NCBI GenBank assembly: GCA_964019695.1
Contig: OZ026517.1
Coordinates: 57,109,172 to 57,173,171 of the forward strand
DNA: 64,000 nucleotides
Direction: 5' to 3'
Origin: Loripinus fragilis
Lineage: Eukaryota; Mollusca; Bivalvia; Lucinida; Lucinidae
Shown: one piece after another, positions 56,157 through 64,000 of the stretch
Layout: each line of letters opens with the position of its first letter
Numbering within the stretch: position 1 is the stretch's first letter
Notes under the pieces: generated by a model
The model's database searches: none
The model's input: only the letters and a program-made list of their open reading frames with translations
Told to the model about the DNA's origin: nothing
Made by a program: the position numbers and the translations under genes

Positions 56157-59100
56157 TAGACGTCGCGCCAGATGTTGGTGTTAATTTCAAAAAACGTAGG
56201 GGTTCTCTCTATTGAAAGTTCTCTATTTCACTTATTCCGTTACACTTTTTTACAAACTAAACATCAAAGAAAAGTTTATTAATTATATTTTACATTGATG
56301 AAAAACGAAAGACAAATTAAGATACAAAGAAAAAGTTATCACTAACATGTTCTGTATAAATTGCCGATTTTTGCATGTAGAAACGTAACAGAAATCGTTT
56401 GGCGGAGGGTTTCTTAATCCAAAAGCTTTAACTAATAATGTATGAAATCTTGTAATTTTCCCCTCATAGCTACGTTTTGAGCTTATCCCTACGACGACAT
56501 GCGCGACATTGACGTTAATCGGCAAACTAAGCAGAAATAGTCAACCAAGCAAAGAAACGGAAAGTGTAGAGATTTAAAGAAAACGTTGAAAACATGGGGT
56601 CTATGTATTTATTTTGATGCATTACTTTTTAGTGCCCTGCGTTTTTGAAATTCGAAGTATATCTCAAAAATGCGTTTTCAAAATAGAATTAAAATTTGGA
56701 TTTATTCGTGATTTATTCCATATTTAGAGCAAAATTTTGTTATTTTGCTATGTCTAGCGAAAATGTCACACTCACGCAAATGGCATCTTCAGAAATATGA
56801 GACGTTAATTCAATACTAAATGAAAAGATGTTTCTTAAAACTTATTTCTCTCTAAATAAGATATGTAAATACGTTTTTCACATACTCTATGCTGTTTTTA
56901 AATTAAGAGAAATGGTTAAATATTGATTAAAATATCGTTAAAAATGCTTTGTCTAGTGAAAATTTCACAAACGCCGTTTTTTACTTTATTAATCATGGCG
57001 TAAAAACGTTAACATTTTAGCGTTATAATATGCGTAAATGCCAAAAATCTATCCTAAAACTTATTTACTGATGCATCAGTATAATCTTGTAGAATACTGT
57101 CCTATATTAAAATAATATATATAAAATAGGTCACTTGCCATAATTAATCCGAGACATCTGTATATTCAATGACCTTTACCCCTGTTTTCAGGAATCTTTA
57201 GGAAATATATCACAGGAGCTTGAAATTCGATCCTTATTCACTCCTATAGCCACCTAACCGAAAGCTTATAATGTCATTAGGTAATAACATTTGAGCTTTT
57301 GGTTATAAGGCCATACATGTAATGTTAGGACCAAATATCAAGTTCCTGTGAATATATACAGCCACAGGACACATCCACTCGCCACCCAGTGACTTTGCCG
57401 CTTAAATCGATGTATTTTCAGATGTTTTGTAAAAAATATTGTCCAAAAACTATAGAAGCTACAATTTTGAAAACAGTACCAAATGAAAGCAAATTAATTT
57501 ACGCAATGCACATTATTATTGTAGCTTCTCGGTTTCTGTTGTTTAGTATGGTAATAATTCAAACGCAAATACATGTACTAATTAAAATGACAGTTTTCGG
57601 TGACATTGACGTTAACGTCTATGAGAATAGTGATATTTTTAAAATTTACTCGTGCATTCATTTTTAAATGCGTTCTACTTGAGAACCAAAAGTGTAATTA
57701 TTTTAATCTTTTATTTTATATTGTTACTTTCTATTTGCTTTTCATCCCTGTAAGTTTTATAAAATTTAACCCATTAAGTTTGTCATGATATGTTTTACAA
57801 AAATTCTAGAAGTCGCAAAGTGGCGAACAACTATGTCCCGAGACTGTACTTCTATTCATATTTCTAGGTTTTAATAATAGTCAACACATTGGAAGCCTAA
57901 CGATGAAAAGGGTGTGTCTGAAACGCAAACGTGACGTGCTCGAATCTCAATTAAATTAATTTCTCTCTTGTTTTTTTATGCATATGTGTCTACATGTTTG
58001 TTTGGGCCAGCACTAACTATTGACGATATTTTGGTCCTTATCGCATATACGCAAAAGCCTCATTATGGACAATTGGATGAATGGACTTGTCAAATTGTAT
58101 CACTGATGACATAACAACATGCAACAATGATAATATGGCAACCATGAAATCTGCTTAATTTTGTTATTAATGATTTTCCCTTATTTAGGACCTTTATTAA
58201 TATTCATAAATATGCAAATTATGCAAATAAGCTATTGTGCATATCTTGACCATGGAATGAAAGGCCTAGTTCTAAACTAATTTGGTACCAATTATAGTAG
58301 TCTATGATAAGTAGCTGCTGTGATATTATTGATTTTTAGGTACGCCCCCATTATTAAATCACAGTTTTTAAGATTTTCATAAATATTCATGAATGTGCAA
58401 AGTAGATAATTTGCATATGTGACAAATGGATAAAGGGCAGATGTCTAAGGTTTGATTTGATACAATGTTAAGTAGTCTTGGATAAGTAGCAGCTGAGATA
58501 TGAGCAATTTGTAAGCCACACCCCATTATCTAGAATCACATTAGGGGTTGCCATGGAAACCATGCATTTTCACATATCCCAGACAGGTTTTTTAGGAGAA
58601 TTTTGTTTCCCATTTAGGGGATCCTGATGAACACTTTGGCACCCATGAAAATTGCCCTGGTGGTACAAGATAAGCTAAGTTTGCCCGCAGACTACATTGT
58701 TCTTTAATTCGTACGGAGCCTGAACGTTTATTAGCACAAAGGTTGCATTTTTTCTGAAAAATGTCAATTTAGAGGCTGTGGCATGCATCGATGCTATTCT
58801 ATGTTCATTTGCATTTGTTTTAATTCATATTGTTAGCATTTTGTAACGAAAAAAAGAAGTTGCTGTATTTATATGTCATTTATTCTGCATAATTGCACTT
58901 ACTTGACCTTTGACCTCACTGTGACCTTAAAACGAAAAATTACGCTTGGCATCCACCCCTATGTAATAGTCCAAGGAATCATTCTAGCCTGCAGCTGGAT
59001 GCCGAGCATTAACAAAACATGCCATCAGGGGTCATCGTAGAAATTATAGGCGGCAGACTATTAAAATGTGGATGCTGAAATACATGTATCAAGCGGTTAT

Positions 59101-59656
59101 AGAGGTTTCAATTCTACAGCGATTTATCATCTACATTCATACTTTACCCTGGTGTGCCTGTACAATTACACAGACTTTCCCGAATCCTAGCTGCTGGACA
59201 ATGCGATAAGTACAAAACTCTTACGTATTGGCTAATTTTAATATAAACATGCAAAGGTGTGTGCATCGAACACAGTCTTAAGACCTATAATCACCCTGTC
59301 TATCAGTCCGTTTGTCCATTGAAGTCTACTGCAACGAGAATAAATATGTAGTTAATAAACACCGACCGACCAATCGCATTTACTACTGAAAATAATTGTG
59401 CTTACCTGGGTATGCCCTACATTGTATTTTTCGTAATTCTACTCGGGAACATGCATTAATAAAACCATTTAAAACTTAACCCATGCTTTAAACATAATAT
59501 AAAACAAAACAAACTTTTCATCTGATCTTTTTACAAATGGGCATGTGTGCTTAGAAATATTAACGCAAGTGAGATCGCCTCTCTTATTTGTGAAAATGCC
59601 ATTAAACAACTTTTGACGTTACACAAATTAACACCAACATCTGACGCGACGTCTTA
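56157..59656. mobile_element. Possible 3.5-kb element between inverted repeats
   Basis: AGACGTCGCGCCAGATGTTG...GTGTTAATTT at about 56158-56191 is matched in inverted orientation by AAATTAACACCAACATCTGA...CGCGACGTCT at 59625-59654. Only about 32 bp pair before divergence, and no transposase is visible, so two solo elements are an alternative. Inside, 58100-58560 holds two diverged copies of a ~170-230 bp unit (AAATATTCATRAATRTGCAAA), and 58900-58930 has TGACCTTTGACCTCACTGTG. Confidence 0.35.
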
Positions 59657-60633
59657 ACAATCGACGAACGCAGATCTAAATCGCTAAAAATAGTGTATTC
59701 GACTGCCCTTTGTCGCTAGTTGGGCGACAAATGGTAATCGAAAACTCCGTTCCTTACGTTTTTTGATCTGCGTGAGTCGATAGTATTATCGTTTTCGATT
59801 GCCGCCTATCCGGTTTAAAAATGAGCATTTTCACCACATTAAGTATTTTTATAGTGACAAGCTGTTAATTCAATTAGAACTAAGCAAATAAAACGTTACT
59901 AAAGCCTGGACAGCTTTTCACAAAAAGCCATATTGTGCATTTCTATCTTCAAGTCAGCTTGTAGAATAATATCCTTAGCACCAGCAACCGCGAAAATTAA
60001 ACATTGTCGGCCCGGCTCAGCGGGTCTGAGGCAGGCCCCATAGAGAATGTTAAATCGCTCCTGATGTTCTCAACATCAATCAATTCTACATAAAAGCTAC
60101 AATAGAATTTCTGGAAAAGGGGTTTATATGTATTCAAGTGTGTGGGGTTCGCTTTGCTGATTTTATCTCATTTTTCTTAAATATTACATGAAAATGAAAT
60201 AATTTGGTCTCACTGAGACCAAATTATTTCAATTTCATAGGATATTTAAAAACTGTGGGCGGACGGGGGTTCAAGCAACCTCCCTAAAGCCCTCTGGATC
60301 CGCCTCTGCAATTGAGTGAAATGTACATTATATGAAACCTGTGTCATTGTCCTCATTTTTGTAATTTGCGGGGGTACAGGCTGATCTGAGTCTTCTATGG
60401 GCGTAAATACGAACGTATGCCTTTTACTTAACATCGGCAAGAGGGCCCTAGTGCACTGGGTCGGTCATCTAAATTCTGGTACACGAGAAGATGTTGTGTA
60501 AGGCCCGTGGCTAAAGAGATATCTTTTATAAGAATGAATGTGGCTTATTAAGAATTCCAAAAGGCTATGTAGCCCATGAGGATACAAAATTTTACAATAT
60601 CTGATGGCATAAAGAGAGTACAGAACAGACATA
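59657..60633. other. Intergenic with a perfect hairpin
   Basis: AATGAAATAATTTGGTCTC and GAGACCAAATTATTTCAATT (about 60190-60236) form a near-perfect hairpin with a 3-base loop. No gene. Confidence 0.7.
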
Positions 60634-60789
60634 CTATGCACAATAAGTTTAGCAATTTCTTATGTCTCGAATTCTATATTTTTTAGAATGGAAATTCTTG
60701 TCAGATGATAGGCGCTTGTATCTTCATGACAGCAAATTAAACTGGAGATCTGATGTGTACAAAACAATTGCTAAACTTATTGTGCATAG
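60634..60789. mobile_element. TA-flanked palindromic MITE, 156 bp
   Basis: CTATGCACAATAAGTTTAGC and GCTAAACTTATTGTGCATAG with TA at 60632-60633 and 60790-60791. Intact relative of the split copy at 20992-22020. Confidence 0.9.
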
Positions 60790-61077
60790 TATATATACGT
60801 GCTGAGCTAAACAGGTAGCTCTATCTCGAGAACTGAATTAAATCATTCTCAGCGGAGATGATGCGGACTGGATTTATGTATATACATAGTTCACAATTGT
60901 TCGGCCTCCGATTCACTCTATGCAAAGGTGAACCGAAGACCAAGAATTTGTAAGTTTGTTTACCTGTATAGCTGCATCACGTAACTGAAAGAACATTTTT
61001 AGATATAGGAGTTATATTAAGGAAAATGGCCCGTGGCTAAAGAGATATCCTTTATAAAGGTGTTTTTATTTTTATTT

Positions 61078-61690
61078 TAGCTCTGGTGGCCATTTTGTTC
61101 AGCCGAGCTTAACGGCCTAAGCAATTTTGGTTGAGGGCATCATGAAGAACATTTCTGTAAAATTATTTTTAATTTTAATCAATGGTTCAGGAGATGTCGC
61201 TTAAACATAGTTTGCATAGAGCTTTGGCGGCCCTTTTGTTCTGCCCAGCAGATCCATTAATGTAATTTGCATAGAGGGCATTATTGTGAATTATTTAGTT
61301 TGAAATAAATTAAATTTGAAGCAGTAGTTCATGAGGAGATGGCATTTCAGGATATTTCTTTGCATGAGCTCTAGCTGCCAATTTGTTCGGCGGAGCAAAA
61401 CCATTTGTGCAATTTTGCAGAAGGTATCACAAGAAACATTATGTGAAATTATTTTAAGTTGGACCAATGGTTCTTAATATTACTTATCTAGAGCTCTGGC
61501 AGCCCTTTTCCATTTGTGCAATTTTTGCGGAGGACAACACCAGGAACATTTTTGTGAAAGTATTAAGAACTTGAATAAGTAGCTACAGAGATGTCGTTTA
61601 AGAATATTTCTTATCTAGAGCTCTGACAGTCACTTTGTTCGACGGAGCAGAATCAAATGTGTAACTTTGGTAACGGACATGGGTTTTCTA
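61078..61690 (+). repeat. Diverged tandem repeat, about five units of 110-160 bp
   Basis: Units start near 61078, 61207, 61365, 61487 and 61615 with variants of AGAGCTCTGGCAGCCCTTTTGT, and share GGAACATTTNTGTGAAATTATT and a GAGATGTCGTTTAA-like end. Non-coding. Confidence 0.75.
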
Positions 61691-61861
61691 GCCTGACTGG
61701 CTCAATTTATGCTCTACGCAGCAGCCTTTTGAAATAGAATAATTCTGACGTCATTACTCTGAGTTAGTGGTACAACTATATTAATGTAGAAATGCAATGT
61801 TATTGTGAAGCGTAGTCCGTGGTCCGATTTTATTTCATTGACTATCTCTAATAATAGGGAT

Positions 61862-61966
61862 CAAACACACTTTTTCATGCTTTAACGTTCGTCAGGTCCT
61901 GAGGAAGGTTTTCTAAACTTACCTAGGGACCTGACGTACGTTAAAGTATTGATGAGATGTGTTTTA
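61862..61966. mobile_element. 105-bp foldback
   Basis: AAACACACTTTTTCATGCTTTAACGTTCGTCAGGTCC-type arm (61862-61899) pairs with GGACCTGACGTACGTTAAAG...TGTGTTT (61927-61966). Confidence 0.8.
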
Positions 61967-62197
61967 TCGCTATATTTGCATAAAAACATCGTATTTCGGC
62001 TAAATTTTTCATCGATTTATCAACAATTTTGTTTTGAGTTTTAACTGAAGCCACGCAGTGATTTTTACCTTCGATGTTCTCAATCCAGTGCAAAATAGTT
62101 TGTTGAACAACATGAGTGATGCCCGTTGTGGTGGCTCACACAGTTTTTCTGATTTGCTCAGATAATTTGGTATTTAGTTAGGTTTTGTTGTCAACAT

Positions 62198-62942
62198 TGT
62201 AACATCTAAGATCTTTGTCTGGTTAATATGTTGTTTACTAAGTTTCTGTTCACCCAGATATTGGAGATATTGGTGGTAAACAAGTTGATGTAAACAAGGT
62301 GTTTATTTGATCATAAGATTTTCCTAGAAGGATGACTAATCATCTAGAAATATAAAATGTATTGTCATGGAAGCTTCCAAAAAGTCTGGAATTCCCTAGA
62401 ACTTTCCTTTTTATGCCAAATAGAAGCTCTGAGCAGGTTCTAGAACCATCCAGGAGAATTGAGAAAGTTGTGGAAATATCCAGAATGTTTTATATTTAGC
62501 ATATCATATCATAGTTGTTTCCTGATTGTTCTTGAATTTTCTTAAAGAGTATATTCATTAAGGCATCTTTGAAATAATTTCACCATTTAAAAGTCTCAGC
62601 CTTTTGTGCTGGAATTCTAACCTAGAATACTTTGTGTTTAATTTATTTATTCTGATTACTTTGGATTATTTAGTTTGAATTTAGACTTAGTTTCATTTGA
62701 TATTAGCTTCAAATCTGGGGATCAGAAACTGTTGCAGAACTTGTGTTAATAAATATTCTGAGGGACAGTTTGGACATACAAGGTACTGTAAAATAGACTT
62801 TCTTTAATAGTATAAATATTTTCTACTGCTTTTGTAAATGATAATTTTGTTATTTTTAATAAATTTTGTTAAATTTTAAAAGTGCTTTTTGCTGACTTTT
62901 CAAATACCAAATTTTGGTTTCCTGAATTCTTTTCTAGTTACA
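62198..62942 (+). repeat. Long terminal repeat of the right LTR retrotransposon
   Basis: 745 bp from TGTAACATCTAAGA to TTTTCTAGTTACA, with matching TGTAAC/GTTACA ends. A gag reading frame begins 130 bp downstream. TGGCACAAAGCAG (from 62945) is in the primer-site position, but I cannot match it to a tRNA. The partner LTR is outside the window, so boundaries are inferred. Confidence 0.55.
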
Positions 62943-63071
62943 CCTGGCACAAAGCAGAAATTGGGAGCTCAGAGTCTTCGATGGAAATTACTTCTACAGC
63001 AATTTAGTTGGAAATTTAAAAGCACCTTATCTGTCTGCTGTTTGACTAGCTGAAGCCAGCAGAAAGCAAAT

Positions 63072-64000
63072 ATGTCATTCAAACTTAGTGATTTTACTAC
63101 GTCACCTCAGGAGCTGTTAGACTTAGCAAAAAAAAAGTCTTTTGGATATTGCTGATCATAATGGCCTACTAAATGTCAAAAAGACTATGTTAAAACATGA
63201 AATCAAGAATATCAACATTCAGTTCTTTGTGTATGAGGAAACTTTTGATTCCTCAGCTACATCTCAGATTCTGGTTACTCAGATTGATTTGCAGCTGAGA
63301 AAATTAGAAATTTAAAGGAAAGTTGAGATGGAAAAAATGAGGTTAGAAGATGAGGATAGAAAAAGGATGGAATCATTAGAAGGAGAAGATAGATTGTTCA
63401 GAGAAAAATTAGAAAACAAGGTTGGAAATGGAAGAATGGGAGAAGGAAAAACAAAGAGAAATGGAAATAGAAAGATAAGAACATGATAAATTAAAGCAAG
63501 AACGCATTGAAATTGAAAAATAGAATTTTCAATTTGAGTTGAAAATGAAAGGATTTAAGTTAGAAGGAACATTTAAATCAAAACATTTGCCTTTAGACTC
63601 TGGTAAACCTCTTCATTAACACAACACATCAGACTCGTTCCTCTATTTCAAGAAAAAAAAATTGAAAAATATTTTTTTTACATTTTGAGAAGGTGGCAGA
63701 AAACTTGAAATGGCCAAGGGAGCACTTGACCTTGCTATATTAGGCGAAACTCAAGAAACTTACACTCAGCTTTCACTTGAGCAAAGTGCAAATTATGACA
63801 AAGGAAAAATATTTATTCTAAAGGCTTATGGGTTGATCCCTAAGGCTTACATGCAGAAATTTAGAGATTGTCAAAAAGAACATTACCAGACTCATGTGGA
63901 ATTTGCTAGAACAAAAGAACAATTATTTGATAGTGGGTGCTCTTCAAAGAAAGTAGGTTCTGATCATGCAAAACTAAGACAGCCCATGTTTGTTGAAGAA
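63072..64000 (+). pseudogene. Decayed gag of the right LTR retrotransposon (partial)
   Basis: Starts MSFKLSDFTTSPQELLDLAK; a run of A at 63129-63137 shifts the frame to LLDIADHNGLLNVKKTMLKH. A charged coiled-coil-like region follows (63300-63530; EDRKRMESLEGEDRLFREKL). Beyond the break near 63655 the core reads AKGALDLAILGETQETYTQL and KAYGLIPKAYMQKFRDCQKE then HYQTHVEFAR. This is the SCAN-like gag core typical of metazoan Ty3/gypsy elements, and it runs off the right edge. Stops at several points make it a pseudogene. It is unrelated in sequence to the gag at 1-1340. Confidence 0.75.

Overview
The window is eukaryotic, AT-rich and repeat-dense, with no complete host gene that I can support. 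Several things point to a marine bivalve, probably a clam. There are many copies of a Naiad-type Penelope-like retroelement (PLE) whose in-frame TGA codons look like selenocysteine codons; this trait is published for Naiads of spiders and clams. There is also a dispersed repeat at 38723-39407 of a kind I associate with bivalve genomes, tRNA-derived SINEs, and a Maverick/Polinton. The species call is inference. Layout: 1-2198 is the 5' end of a minus-strand LTR retrotransposon (intact gag, tRNA-Leu-like primer site, LTR), running off the left edge. 3.5-4.7 kb holds Naiad scraps. 8.8-12.8 kb is a LINE reverse-transcriptase gene split at a TA by an apparently intact mariner whose transposase gene carries a 117-bp GT-AG intron. 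13.1-14.2 kb has one well-formed host-type exon (minus strand, DUF1647-like) between Naiad 3'-UTR scraps. 14.4-20.3 kb is small inverted-repeat elements plus a broken Naiad. 22.0-30.0 kb is a complete but shrunken Polinton: 7913 bp, exact 6-bp target duplication CACAGC, AG-starting long terminal inverted repeats (TIRs), and three TATA-driven minus-strand genes, including a penton/minor-capsid-like gene broken by a frameshift. 30.1-32.7 kb is SINE copies, a local duplication and a nested TIR element. 34.1-36.3 kb is Naiad copy A (reverse transcriptase plus 3' UTR). 36.4-49.4 kb is mostly degenerate repeats, foldbacks and microsatellites. 49.5-54.6 kb is Naiad copy B, with the permuted domain order GIY-YIG endonuclease, then CxC linker, then reverse transcriptase. 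It is interrupted by a 1.09-kb TIR element and a 330-bp SINE. 54.6-55.4 kb may hold exon debris of a gene. 56.2-59.7 kb lies between inverted repeats. 61.1-61.7 kb is a diverged tandem repeat. 62.2-64.0 kb is an LTR followed by a decayed gag. How the parts work together: almost everything is a mobile element or its remains, and the nesting gives relative ages (LINE before mariner; Naiad B before its SINE and TIR element; SINE before the TIR element at 31411). The most interesting system is the Naiad. In copy B, three TGA codons lie in the endonuclease and one replaces the first cysteine of the CxC motif. A further TGA in the RT region is shared by copies A and B, although their ordinary nonsense mutations differ. 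The 3' UTR carries a conserved stem-loop with SECIS-like features (ATGA, then AA, then TGAT).
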